From Harmothoe impar (lineage: Eukaryota > Annelida > Polychaeta > Phyllodocida > Polynoidae): 64,000 nucleotides of DNA. Positions 37,279 to 50,800 of this stretch are shown here, in pieces. Where the stretch lies: positions 35,401,204 to 35,465,203 of the forward strand of contig OX381710.1 in NCBI GenBank assembly GCA_947462335.1. The letters run 5' to 3'. The translations under genes and the position numbers were made by a program. Under the pieces are notes generated by a model, which ran no database searches, was not told the DNA's origin, and saw nothing but the letters and a program-made list of their open reading frames with translations. Positions within the stretch are counted from its first letter, which is position 1. Every line of letters begins with the position of its first letter.

Positions 37279-40200
37279 GTGGAGCGTCATACCAGCAGGG
37301 CTTTGCACACAGTATACCTCCCCCTACAGCCAGCGTCTCTTGAGCTAGCAGTATGGGAGTCCTTTAATTTTAAAGCATGGTGTCAACATCATCGTAGCAA
37401 CTTTTGGAAAGAACATATGATATCAAATTAAAACGATACTTCACATCCCCATGAGTTGTTTTTTTTGATTTTACATAAGTTCACTATCAAAACATAAAAC
37501 CAAATATTTAGAAATAAATAGTACATTAATGCACTACGGGCCCTCCTGTAGTAGCGGTCATTGAGAAGTTAGATACCTCTCCAGTCATGTTGCTATTTGT
37601 CAGAGCAATGATATTGAGGCTGTTTTAGGTTCATGATGAATAGTGCCTACTACTTGATACACAGGCATAAAGAAAGAAAAAAATTAAAAATTAAAAATAA
37701 AATGGGAGGTTTCTCTGATCCCCAACTGATTGGAGGGATCAGGAACTGGGAACCTAGGTATTAGATATTCTGTGTGGACACTCTCGATTATGAGAGTGAA
37801 CACACTATTTATTGCTGTCGGACCCCATAGGAAAGCCTCTATTTGGGGATCACAGGACATGACACTGCACAGGAAAAGAAACGGGTCAGCTGGACTCAAA
37901 TACATCAGTCAGGCATGCGTCGCCAAAACCACCACCTTCTGAAAATCAGGCTGACTACAGCTGGGACTCCACTACCCGATTTTTTTGGCAATTCTCACGA
38001 GCCGATCATACAGGTCTATATAGTTTGCTCAAGCATAAACAAAGGCCTACATAAATCTGTATGGCCGATTAAGCAATTCATTCCATGTATTTGACTGTAT
38101 AGAGGATCCAGCACTGCTTTGCCTTTGTTCCAAACAGGGTTCGATAATGCCTAAGAGCATAAAAGTCAGGCATGAAGGTTAGGTAATGCTGAACTCACAT
38201 TAGCATGAAAGTCAGGCAATGCTGCACTCTATGCCTGATGCTGGTCAGGCATGCATGTACAAAAAAAGTATTACTACACTGATAAAATGAAGGGATCCAA
38301 ACTTGTCAAAAGGTCGTCTTATAAGAAGAGTTTAGGGTCTTTAAAGTGACGGTCATAAAATAAACGAGTTAAAGGTTGTCTATTTGATGAACTGTCCGGT
38401 TACCATCCCACAAGACAAGACTAGGGTCATCTAACTGACAATGTTAGCCCAGGCAGTGGCCCACTCCAAGTGACAAGTCTAAGGTCGTCAAATTCACAAC
38501 CCAGAATAGTTAACCCTTTATTGGCTGCAAACTGCTTTAAATGTGCTTGAATCCCTTTGTCAGCATGATGCATGGATGTAGCCCTGGTGAGTCTATTCAC
38601 CAAGCCTGCATTCATGCACCTTTGGAAATGAATCAACAGTTGGGCGAGTACACTTGCCAAGGCTGAATTCATGTATTATGATCACATAGAGCATAGCACC
38701 TTAAAGCACTATGCACCCCTTAGAGGGTTAACCTGTGCACTATAACCTCTACTTCACTGCAGGTGGAGCTAACTGGGTTCTGCTTAGGCATAATTGTTGT
38801 CCATGTCTGTCTATATTTCTGAGGTTTATAATAGCTAATTCATACAAACATAGAGGTATATAGGTTAGGGGAATTCCTGCCATATCCCCAAGTCTATATT
38901 GAGAGTATTTCTACCCTTTAGTTACAGACTGCTAACACATATGTGGATGTCATACCAATGGGAGTTTCCTTGCAGCTATTGTACCATAGAAATAACCACA
39001 AAAGAGGTGACTGTGCCCTACACATATTTGTTTTGTCTTAATCATATCAAAACATTGATTCCTTTACCTTTTCTAGCATCCCCAATAGATAAATCTTAGG
39101 ATTCTCCATGACATGAATGTGTATTCCCATAAATATGATTAAAATCAACATAGAAATTAAGCAATTCATTCCCCAACTTTATACAGAATGCATGTTATAC
39201 TGATGCCACCTACAGGGACAATCCTGAATCAGACCCTGGTTGACGAGTCTAGGGCTGGCATGAGTCAGGTTTTGGGCTGGCACATACCAAGTGTATCTTC
39301 TATCTGACAACTTCAGCTAGAGGACCCACTCTCTTGTCACTTTGAAGAGTCTGCAGACGAGTTTAATTTTTGAGTGTACATTGTATGGTGCAATGCCGAT
39401 ACGTCCATTAATATAACCTTGAGAAGACATGGATCTATATTTAAACAAGGTTCTCTTATACAAGCGCATAGGCAAGGGAAGTCAGGGGTCTAAACAGGCA
39501 ATTCCAATTTCAGACTGTAGAAGATGTCTATGTCTTATGGTGCTTATGGAGTGGCACGGCACTAACCACCATCCAGTGGTGCTCTTGAATGAGTCTGGTG
39601 TAGGTTTTTTCATTGACTAGGGAACTTTAACTTTTCACTCCAATACACTTTGCTCAGCTTCACTTGCTGATGAACCACCTCGCTCTATTCAAATAACCTC
39701 TACTATGGTGACCAGGAAATCGACCTACCTATTTCCCCCTTGCTTCCTCTATTGGAAAAAAGAAATTTCTCCAACACTGTTCTTCTTTCACTGTTGGTTT
39801 TGATTTCTGGTCAGTCCTAAGTGCATGCCTGTATATAGCTGCTTGTTGACTGATGTACTTCATCTAATATGAGATCAAATTTACCCCTGGTTAAATATAG
39901 TTCTGAGACTTTGGATTCTTCCTCTATATCTGTCAGTAATGGTAATCTGTGCTGTGCTGTTATTGTAAGATGCCTGTAGAAATATTGAAACAGCAGCCAC
40001 AGCTCTTGCAAGACTACCCAGAGTATGCAACTTTAAGAGGTGTGGAGAGGTCGTCAATACGAGCCTCTATGTAAAATGCTTGTATATGAAATAACCATAG
40101 CCTACCAAGATAGGATGGGCTAAGTGGTGAAGTAAGGATAAAGCAGTTAATAGAAATATCCTGATGAATTCATATATAGAGAAAATGATGTGCAGACTAG

Positions 40201-40812
40201 ACAATACAGACAGGCAACGTGAAATGGGACCTTCATTTGGATATTGAATCAGGGGATCCTTTCTAATCAAATTAGGCTGATAAAACTAAAATTAAAACTA
40301 AAATTCTTTGTAACAGACAAACTCAATTATAGCTTACCATTTCTAGCTGCCCAGGTGGGGCTTTAAAGAAACATTCATCTCTGGGTTTTATTCATTTAAG
40401 GCGAGATGTGCTTATCAATAGCATGCCTACAATCCATGGTAACAGGGTTGGTCCATACAGAATCATGACTTTAATGATTTGTCATCAGGGTCCATTACTC
40501 ATATATTGATAGCATTGTATAGTAATGTTGCCTTTGGTGTTTTGGCTCTGGTATCTTTGATGACAATGCCACCATGACCTAGCATCATGTACTGGTGGAT
40601 AAAATACAGAACACTCCATAGAAGTGTCAGAATTTAGAGTCTTCAATCACATCTAAATGATGCAGATAATTCATGGTTTGAAATGATTAAAAATATTCAA
40701 AGCCCAGAAGTTGATGCATCTGCAAACTGTATCATATCCAATAAGGTTGATAGCATTCCACATAGGTATGTGGGTGTGATGCCACCATATCTATAGCTAT
40801 ACAGCTATCACT

Positions 40813-40932
<120 letters not shown>

Positions 40933-41898
40933 CTCTGTGTGCATTACTATAATAGCATGGATAGATGGCCAACGGTTGGACCATGTAGACCTATGTTAGT
41001 TATTGTAAACCTGGCCAGTGGCTATATGACTGGTGGGTCCAGCCCTAAAAGGTGGTCCATTAACAATTGTGCTCCACCCTTTAGTTTGTTGTTTGCTCCT
41101 GGGCACATCCTGCCTGTGGAGGTGGTATCATTTTCATCCTCCATTCATCCAGTTATGACCACAGGTTGCGAAGTGTCAATAATGAATATTATATTCAATA
41201 AAAGATTAATGTTGGAAATCAGCACACTATTATGGTGATATCTAAATGAGATGCAATACTGACTTCAGAAACAACTAGACGGACAGGGCATCGTATGTAA
41301 TTGCTTTATACTGAAGTGTTTTCCCTAAATAAAGGCAGGTACAATGTATTAGCAATTACTTAAACTATGATTATCTTCAAAATGTTTTAAAACCTCATAT
41401 ATGACAATACTACATGGTTGTCAATCGTAAATAGCACATGCCCTGCACAAATGAGCAGCCTCGGTAAAAGGGATGATGTGATTTGCTGGTTGAGAGGTGT
41501 GCTTTATGTCACAGTTACGATATAGACCAGCCCTAGGTGGTAGCTGCTAATATGAGTAGTGTTATCAATCTATATTGAGTGCCATCTTCTGTCATTTTTC
41601 ACTGAGATGTGTTCCACTATCAGATGTTCTGATTCCCTGCAGCAGTCAACCTTAGGCAGTATCTACCCAATCACTCATGTGTCTGGCTTGATGAGGCAGC
41701 ACCCCGGAGCAGTCCTTTCTACCACGTATTTTTTGGGGAGGCCCTGGGGTTGGGTTGTTGGAGTCATCAGGAGGCCAGACAAGGACATCGATCACCAGGA
41801 TCAAGCTGCCAACTGGGATCACACCTCAGTCTGCCCCATCAGGAAGATTCCATTATACACATCTTCCTTCCTCTAGCATTTCAATCACAGCACAATTA

Positions 41899-42930
41899 CA
41901 CAGAGAGAAGAAACCGAGTCACAAGGGGAGTTCAGGCTATAAAAAGAGAGCCAGGGTCCCTTTGGCTCACTTTTCACACTGTCTGACTCCCCCTTCTAAC
42001 AGCCTTGGCTCCTTTTCAATAAGATCAAACAGAGTCCATGTCAGCTGAGGTGAGTCAATGGCTACCTGGACTCCCTAAGGGAGTCACAGAGGTGAGCATA
42101 CAAAACGGAAATAGGAAACCCACTAGGTGACACTACTGTACAATGACTGTAATGCCATCTAGCATATATGTTAAGAAGCCATCTGACTCTGTTTCTAATC
42201 AGAGTCAGGGGTCCCTACTCCCTTTCCCCCCAAGGGAGTCAAACAGTTGGTTACAGTCAAGCCTGCTAGGTGGTAGCACTATACCTAAAATGGTAATATT
42301 CTGCATGCTCAGATCTCTATATCCATGTTATTTGTGACATTAATAATTATGCTGATACGTGTATATCATTGTAGCATCAACATGTAATGTCAGAATTACA
42401 TTTTATGAAATAATTACAGTTAATTTAAAACTGTAGCATAAGCATGATGTATAAGGTATAGACACCCAATTTGTAGCAAAATGAGAAAGTTAAATCCCAA
42501 AAGCCCATATGTTCCTTTGTATATTAACTAATGTGCTCTGAGGGATCTTTCTGATATCCCTCCTCCTTGTGAGGCATTGCACCAACATAATGTAGAAACA
42601 TCAGCTAGGGAGACAGCTATTGAAATGGTTATATAGAGGGTTAGGGGGTAGGAATTACCTATAAATTATGACTCTCTATTCCAAAGGAGCCATCCTGTGC
42701 CTTGACTCCCTTTCTAAAGGGAGTTGCAGCATAGACCTGGACTCTGTCTGTAGCGGGGAGTCATAAAAGGGAGTCATTTTGGAGGCAAAACCTAGGCTCT
42801 CTTAAGGGAGTCACATAACTCCATTTTAAGGGAGTCAGGTTCATCAAGAGAGTCAGAAAGAGAGTCAGAAAAGGGAGTCATTCTGGAGGCAAGCCTGGAC
42901 TCCCTTTTGACTCGGTTTCTTCTCTCTGTG
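41899..42930. mobile_element. 1.03-kb inverted-repeat element with TA target duplication
   Basis: The ends are inverted: CACAGAGAGAAGAAACCGAG at the left and CTCGGTTTCTTCTCTCTGTG at the right, flanked by TA (41897-41898 and 42931-42932). The interior carries many copies of GGGAGTCA/TGACTCCC in both orientations. No ORF codes for a transposase, so it is non-autonomous. The corresponding place in the first array dimer (near 33,290-33,320) reads straight through without it. Confidence 0.9.
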
Positions 42931-44197
42931 TAACCAATCAATGATGTTGCCAGCTATATCAAAAACAGGGTTATATCCTATTGAAGGTATCCTGGGATAT
43001 AATTATTTCTCTCCAGGGTGTATGTGATATAATTATTTCTCTCCAGTCTATTAAACTAACAATGCCATAATTATCCTGCTATATCAATGAACACACATTA
43101 GTATTACAAGCACTTGAGAGTGAAATGAGCTTTATTGTATGTTTTGATCATCTCAATTTCTTTTATAGCCGTCTTCAATCATACATCTCTCAATCCTTAC
43201 ATTCCTGAGGAGTATCAATTCCCTAAGCTCCTTAATGATCTATAAGGATATATCTGAACATAATTGTTCTGACACATGCCCTCTACATAATTCCTGCATG
43301 GCTTCCCTTGGTACACATGTATAAAGAGAAAACACATTGCCTACCATATATCATGTAATCCTCAGGAGAAATGTCAAAGAGACACTTCTGAAGTCGGAAT
43401 GGGTGTTCTGTGTTGGGGTGCAGGGGTCAATGCATTCAATACTCACAGAGAAGGCACACTGCTGAAACCGCAGCCACATTTCCTCCTCTGTGGCTAAGAG
43501 CCTGGATCACAGCTTTCATGGAATTAACTCACTCTATGAACATTAGAAGAAACTTCTTTTAGAATCTGAGGATAAGCTAAAGGGCGAAAGTAAGCTAAAA
43601 TGCGATGGTCATTAGGATCCCCCTGCAGGACATCCGCCTCCTGTTTCCTCTAGAACCTTATAAACAATTGTCCATGTTAATCATGGTTCTACTCTATATG
43701 TTAGCAGCCTGTATAAGCTGGCCATTCCAATTCATTAGTAGATTTCCGGGTATCTAATGATGTGGCACCGAACTAGCCACCATCCATTGGTGCTTAAATG
43801 AAACTTATGTCATCCATTTCACTAGCCACTGAGATGTATTATCTCAACTGATTACCATGATTTATTCATAACTGATGAACAGTATCTCATTTGAAGTAAC
43901 TTCCTGGGTCGAGACTTCTATTGCTGTGAGTAATTCGTTTTTTTTTGTAAGATCATAATAATCATTTCCTTGTTGACATTATGTTGCATTTCTCTTCATT
44001 ACTGAGAAAAGCTCCAACAAAATGTTCTACTCTTACTAGTCGACTTCAAATCTCTCCAGCATAGAAATAACTCGTGCCTTAGACATTTTCTTCAATATGT
44101 TTGTCTAGGATCTACGACAGTGGCATTTGTTTTGTCTGCTATCATGTGAGTTGGTGTTAGAATGGTTGTTTGCTGTTGGGCATGATGAGTTTGGTGT

Positions 44198-44330
44198 CCC
44201 AGCGGATAAAAACCTTTCAAATGCGTTTTCATACGTTTTAAAAGCGTTTGGCTATAGGTTTGTATGAAAAATGTTTTCCTCCAAACGTTTGCAACTGTCT
44301 TTTCTTTTAGCTGGGGTACAATTAATAGTC
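44198..44330. mobile_element. Small MITE-like inverted repeat
   Basis: GTCCCAGCGGATAAAA at the left and TTTTAGCTGGGG-TAC at the right are imperfect inverted ends. The interior contains AAACGTTT and ACGTTTTAAAAGCGTTT hairpin motifs like those of the AACGTT element nested at 53.1 kb. Confidence 0.45.
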
Positions 44331-47242
44331 CAAAATGTTGCAATGACAAACATTTTTTGCAACAGCAGACCCATCACCCAGCTTCAGAGAATATAGATTA
44401 CCAATATCGACTGTTTTCACAGGGAAACCCGCTTGCAAATGTGGCGACATATAGACCTATATAGACCAAAACAACAAAATGTGAATATAGAAGCTAGTGT
44501 AAGGGTAGTAGGTAGAAAGCATCCTGGTGTATCCATGAGTGAAGTAATCACATGATTATTGATGATTGAAAGAAAGGCTGCTTTCTTATTCCTTTTTCCG
44601 GAATCCAATGGGACCTTTAGAACCTGAATCAGGCATAAGTTTTGAATCTCAGCTGGTAACTTAATGATAAGGTGGCACCAACTCAATGTAGGTCTATAGT
44701 ATATAATATTTTCTTTGATCATGTGGTGTTACAGTTGTAAGTTCTTGTCTGAGGTGGTATGTTTCTAAATGATACATAGTCATACAGTTGTTATCTAACA
44801 ATTGCATGAAGAATAAAATACTACAAAACTGGAGCTATGTCTATCTATCAATAATTTATGCTACATCTACAAATTTAATGATAACGGGAAATGACATCAT
44901 AGGAAGTTTTATGTTACTCTAGTGTAAAGCCCTCACCGATATATGTCAGAATCCAGAGTCATCTATCATATCTATGGTATGCAGGTAATCTATCTGTCTG
45001 AATGATATATTTACAACCCAGTAGTTCCCATTGTTCCACAAACTGAGTCACATACCATCAGACTACTAACACACTATATACCTTGGTTGAAAATGACATG
45101 GACCTGGAGTAGGATGTTTGTCTTCATAATATCTCCCCATACAGATTTATCCCATCAGAGATCACATGCATTATATCCCAATAGGTAAAATAGATCTCTG
45201 TTGCCTACTGTCACTTAATATAGGCTGCTTTATCAGATATAGTATGAGCAGCAATCAGATGATGTCCATGTCTTATTTCCCATGTGAGACATAACATCGC
45301 AGGATGCTGACCAGAGGGTGGACCCTATAGACGTGTTTTAGTTCATGTAGGCCCACTCTGATGGCAGTGTGAGTGGCTATGGCTGTTGGAGAAGGCATTA
45401 ATGGTGATCGAGCAGGCACTGGTTCCACCCTTTAGTTCCAGGTCTACTAACACCCAGGCACAATCCTGCCCATAGGAATGGCATCGTTCACCCCCTCAGT
45501 CATTACTATGGGGTGCCATATGTAACAAATTGTAGTAAAACATAATGTTAGAATGGCTATATTCACTTCAGCAATCATGATTTCTTCTTAATTATCACAT
45601 AATCATCAGGCAATTTAGTAGATGATTGTATGTAGCATATCGCTTTTACAAACAACCAGTCTAGGCAAAGGCATAGTGTGGTGTACAGGTTGAGTGGTGT
45701 GCTTTGTGCTACAGCAAGGCTTAAGCTCATTCCCCTGCTGTTTCCATGAGGTAAGCACCCCTCCTCTATACCTCTTTGGTTTGGAGTTGACAAGAATATT
45801 GATGTACTTCTGTCGCATCGCACCACTCTAGTATGTTTTTGTCTAATATTTCCTCAATATTTAGGCATATAGAAAGTAGAAACACAGCACGGTTCTATAT
45901 TTCGAGTGATAGTCAAAGTGCCTTTTACAAACAGAGCTCAGTATCAGAAATGAAATCCTATGATGGGCTGGGCCAAATTGCTTCCAACTCTGAGAAAGCA
46001 TCCTAGACAGTTCATATGAAGACTGGTACAGCCATTAAGGTTCAGAGCGGGGTTACTGGGACATTACTCTGATCCCGAACTGATTGGAGGGATCAGAAAT
46101 TGAGAACCTACGATGTTGGATATGCTATGGGGGATGCCCTCCATGGTTAAAGAGAGCATCATTTACTAGCATGGGATTCTACAGGAGATCCTCTATGTCA
46201 GGAACACATTAGCCTACAAATATAACCTTGCTAGAGATGTCAAGTAAGGGGACTCATAAGCCTCCAGACCTTCCCAAGAGTCGAAAACGTCCAGGTCCAT
46301 TAACAAATGCTCCTCTAGTTATGGTACTTGTGAATACAAAATATTATTTCAAAATTTCAAAAAAAAAGTTATAAGTAGATCTAAAATCGAATAACTTCTT
46401 TTCCCACTGCTGGGTGTGGTATATTTATCTAGACATTGTATTACCCGACTTGTGATATTCCTGACTGATTGAAGGCTACTCAATAGCACAAGCTCATCCA
46501 ATCAGAACTTCCATGTTAAATACTTGGTCTATCACATCAGGGTAAATATCGCAATATTGTTGCCGTTTTAGCAATAAAAAAACATGCAAAAATCCATGAT
46601 TTATAACCTAGTATAAACGACTATCCTATCTCTGGTGGTAGATGCTAATATTGGAGTGTTATCGATTTATATGAGTGCCTCTGTTGACTGCTCGGTGAGC
46701 TCTCACAACAAGGTATGCTAGCTGCCTGTATCAGTTTGCCTTGGGAAGCAGCGCCCCCATCACTCACACGGCTGGTGGGACAACACCCCAGAGGATGTTT
46801 TTTTGCTGCTTTTGATGGGGTGCTGCATTGGGAGTTGAGACCAAGTACATGGATTATCCAGATCAAGCTGCCAACCAAAACCACACTTCAGGCTCCCTCA
46901 TCTAGAATAGTGCCATCTATTCTTGCCTTTCTGCTTCTTAAGATTTTCAATCAAAGCACAAACATTTTACCTACAAGAGTGATTATCAACAAGGTTTCGC
47001 TCAATCCAGCCATCATGTGATGTATCATTTATTTTCGGTGATATTAGTGCTTCTTTAAAACATAACTGGGATCTTATGAGGTCAATAAACACAATTGCTT
47101 TCCATACTATTATATGGCACAAACTCCCGACTGATGTTGTTTTGGCTATTTCTTGCCCTTTTCAGGCTTATACCCTTACAGAATAGCAACTTTTGCACAT
47201 TTTTTTCATTTTTTTGGTACATATGAGAAAACATCCTAAACG

Positions 47243-47248
47243 CCTGTG
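47243..47248. repeat. Left 6-bp target site duplication of the Polinton
   Basis: CCTGTG immediately before the left terminal inverted repeat; the same six bases follow the right end at 57742-57747. Six-base duplications are characteristic of Polinton/Maverick insertion. Confidence 0.93.
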
Positions 47249-47660
47249 AGTAGTATAGTATGTATCGGAACGGGACTATAGTTAACTACTGTTTATTACT
47301 CAATCGACCTGCAGCCAATCAGAGGCCTCCATTTGGTCACGTGACCGGAAGTGACCTACTTAGGGGATTAGTGGTGACGTCACGTGACCTAGTTAGCCAA
47401 TCAGAGGCCGCCATTTGGTCACGTGACCGGAAGTGACGTCATATGACCTACTTATGGACCGGAAGTGACGTCATATGACCTACTTAGGGGACCGGAAGTG
47501 ACGTCATATGACCTAATTTAGGATCACGTGACCGGAAGTGACCTGATGAGTCACGTGACCGGAAGTGACGTCACATGACCTAATGGCCAACCGGAAGTGA
47601 GTGACCTCATTGAGGATCACGTGACCGGAAGTGACCTGATTGACCACGTGATCGGAAGTA
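47249..47660. repeat. Left terminal inverted repeat with dense transcription-factor sites
   Basis: It matches the right terminal repeat in inverse. It holds eight CCGGAAGTGA (ETS) sites, four of them extended to CCGGAAGTGACGTCA (ETS plus cAMP-response element). It also has at least seven CACGTG E-boxes, often as GTCACGTGAC, two CCAATCAG boxes and one GCCGCCATTTGG (YY1-like). The (GAA)8 tract at 47,659-47,682 follows it only on the left side. Confidence 0.9.
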
Positions 47661-47767
47661 GAAGAAGAAGAAGAAGAAGAAGTTTTTTGTTTAGGAAGTG
47701 AGGGTCTTTAGGATCACGTGACTGGAAGCGACGTCGTCACATGAGTGACGCTTTAAGAGACTGCGCG

Positions 47768-47812
47768 ACTTACTAGTAAAAGAAGACGTATGAAAATAAA
47801 AACACAACAATA
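47768..47812 (-). terminator. Inverted cassette downstream of the polymerase gene
   Basis: On the minus strand this reads TTGTTGTGTTTTTATTTTCATACGTCTTC then ACTAGTAAGT, the same as the segment directly after the death-domain stop (56,679-56,720). Because each copy lies just 3' of an outward-reading gene, it may be a shared 3'-end or polyadenylation cassette; that role is inferred. Confidence 0.5.
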
Positions 47813-47897
47813 ATTTATTTTATTTTTTTTATTAAATAAACACTCTATTTTTGAAAAGATGCACTCAATCAAGCAATAACACGCTTATTTTTTTTTT

Positions 47898-50800
47898 TCA
47901 TATCTCTAAAGGACTCGTTGTCACACCGTCAGAATGCACGCGACGCTTATAATACAAGTAGCGCACGCCGTCTTTCTCTATGGTGTAGGTGACCATTTTG
48001 TTTCGCACCACTTTGAAATTTCTATTTACAGCAATGAGAGTTTTTCGTTGGCGAAGAACATCCAAGAAGTCGTCTGGTTCCTGAGGGTTTTGTTTCTTCT
48101 GTACGCCTTTTGCACTCCATTTTTTGGATTTTCTTTCACCGGTGTCGCTGACTCGATCGTAGCAAATGTAAGTCTTAGGGTTGAGACTTAGGATCCCGTC
48201 ACCTTCCCACTCCGCTTTCATGAGCCCCGAAGTTCTCAGATCGTGAAGGTACCGTCTCTCACAACATCCGCCGGGCGGCGGACACCATTCTCGCACTCTT
48301 TCCGTTTTTGTCTTCACGAAAAGCTCTAAGTGATCGTCGCACACCGCTGTCGGAAGCCACTTTCGTTTCTCTCTGAAGTACGTCTCTCTCAGGCGAGGTT
48401 TGACTAGGTCATCCAACGTGTCACCGCTGAGAGCCATGTAAAGACTGTCGGTGTCCATTTGACAAAGGGCATAATCGCGCCGATCGACGAATCTATCCAA
48501 GAAGTCGTATGTGAACTCTAACATTTTCAACTTCGCGTACTGGTATACCATGAACCCTATTTGAATAGGGAGGTTGTTCTTGACTGTTTTCGGTTGTAGT
48601 TCGACTTCAAACAGATCGGAACTCAACTCGGACGCCTTTTTGAAGCGCCACGAATTGGCCAATAGTTCGAACTTCCGACTGTCAGTGTATCTCACCGCCG
48701 TGTGTTTTTCTTTGTTGCAGATTGTTTTACCGTACGTAGCGTTTCCCATTAACTTGTAACAGTCTGACAGAATTTTCTCGTTCTCGTTCACGTCGCCACG
48801 TCTTCGCGCCGCCGTTACTTCGTCCACGAAACCGGCAAAGGAGCGTTTAGGTAGGTATTCTACGACCAGCTGCACTTTGGTGACTATCAAACCGTGCTCT
48901 AAATACCACTTGAGAAGCGGCGTTCCCAAGAGAATATTTTTTCCGTGGTAACTCCCTATCAGACATCTCTGAGGCGTGTTCAACAGCTTTTCTTCCTGCG
49001 CAAAGTCTGACATGTGAGGTCCTATGTCCGATTTTGAAACGGTCACGTTCTTGAAAACGGGGGTCATTTCTTCGAAGTAGTCTCGTAGGTGAGGCGGCGT
49101 AGTGATGTCCACTTGAACTAAACCGAACATTTTCCCGTCTTTCACAGCGGAAAGGATGTCGCTCTCGCTCATCGCGTTTCGAGACACTTTCAAAGCGTCA
49201 ACCTTCCAGCGTTGTTGGGAGGCCTTAACCCGCTCATCTCGACGCTTCATCTCTCTCCATTCGCACTCCCACACGACGACCAGCTTGTAACCTAGCGCTT
49301 TCAAGTACGCGCTTACTCTAGTCGTTCTGTCGCGTCTCTCCTCCCTCAGTGAAGCGCACTGATATCGGTGCGACGGTATGCACTCGTGAGCGTGGAACCA
49401 ACACCCGTGAAACTGGAAAACCGTATTAGAGGCCGCGTGAAACCCGTCCACGCGAATTCTCCGACAGCCTACAACCATCTCGCCGCCGTTCAAAGCGTGG
49501 CGCAGTTTCACGTCGCGGTCGTGCTCTACGAAGCGTAACCACTCCAAAGTGCTGTGAGAGTTTCTTTGCCTAATTTCGGGCTTGAACTTGGTCTCAGGTC
49601 GTCTCACCGCGTAATAGCCCGTGCAGTGCGCTTCGCTCATGCAGCGCAAGTACAGAGAGTTAGCGTCTAGTCCTAGGATGTGTTGGCACGGTCTCGCTTC
49701 TTCGCCGTACTTGTGCTCCCTTATCCGCGTGGTGCCCTTCTCGTGAAATCTATGGAAGATGATGGAAGGACCGCCGACTAGATTTTCTTTGATCAGAGCG
49801 TGGAGGACGGCGTCGAACTGGGGGAACGTTGTGAACGCGTCTTCTAGGTTTTGGAAGAGGAACCGTAAAGTCAAACCGGCGAGAGAAACTCCGTCTTTCA
49901 ACATGTCAATGCCGCGATCTTGGAAAAATTTAGCGTGATTTTTCAGAGCTTCTATGAAAGGTTTGACGTCTTTGTTGTTGTAGTGGATCAAGTAATCTTC
50001 CATAGTTTGCATCTTCTCGTCGGACCAAACTTTCTGACATGCGGCGTAGTCGGATTCGGACATTTTGATGCCCGTCAGTTCGCTGTCAAAAGCCGATCTC
50101 GGTGGCAGCGTTCTGTTTGCCAGTTTCCTGGTAGACGTCATCCATTCGTAAGGAAAGTGACCTTTCTCTTCGTTCCTGGTGAAAGCTCGCAAATAGGTCG
50201 CGTAGTTGTAACCGGGTGCCAAATAGTTGACTACGTCCAAGAAAACCGTGTGCTGTGTGTAAACCGCCAAGTATCTTTATGACGCTGAATTCTTGGTTTC
50301 TTCGGTCTCCGGAGGCAAAGAACGAGTGAAGGCGTATTTTGATCAGGTTCAAGTCGTAACGCCCCGAGTTGAAGCCCACGACTGGAGCTTGACGGATGTA
50401 TCTCAGAAGACGCTTCTTCAGTTGAACTAACGGGTGTCTGGTCTGAGCCGCAGCGAAGCCGCCTGGAGAAGGGGTGAACGTCGCCTCCTCCAGCAGGAGA
50501 GCTTCACCTATCGCCGCATCTAACTTCGCTAACGTCGGTCGGTAAAGTTCTAGCACAGCTTCCCCGATGACTTTGGCGTTCTCGTTTATGTGATTTAAAA
50601 CTCGGTCCAACAAGGGGTCGGAATCTGCGTCGGATTCTCTGACGAAGCAGACGGGCCCCTCCCACCCCGGAAAGTCGGATGCGACGCTAGCCGACAAAGG
50701 GACGTGATCCCACAGCAGGGACACGTGTTCCGTCGACGGTTCTTTGCACGGTCTGAAGAAAGCCTCGAAATCGAAGGCGATCTTGTAAGGGTAGATTCCG

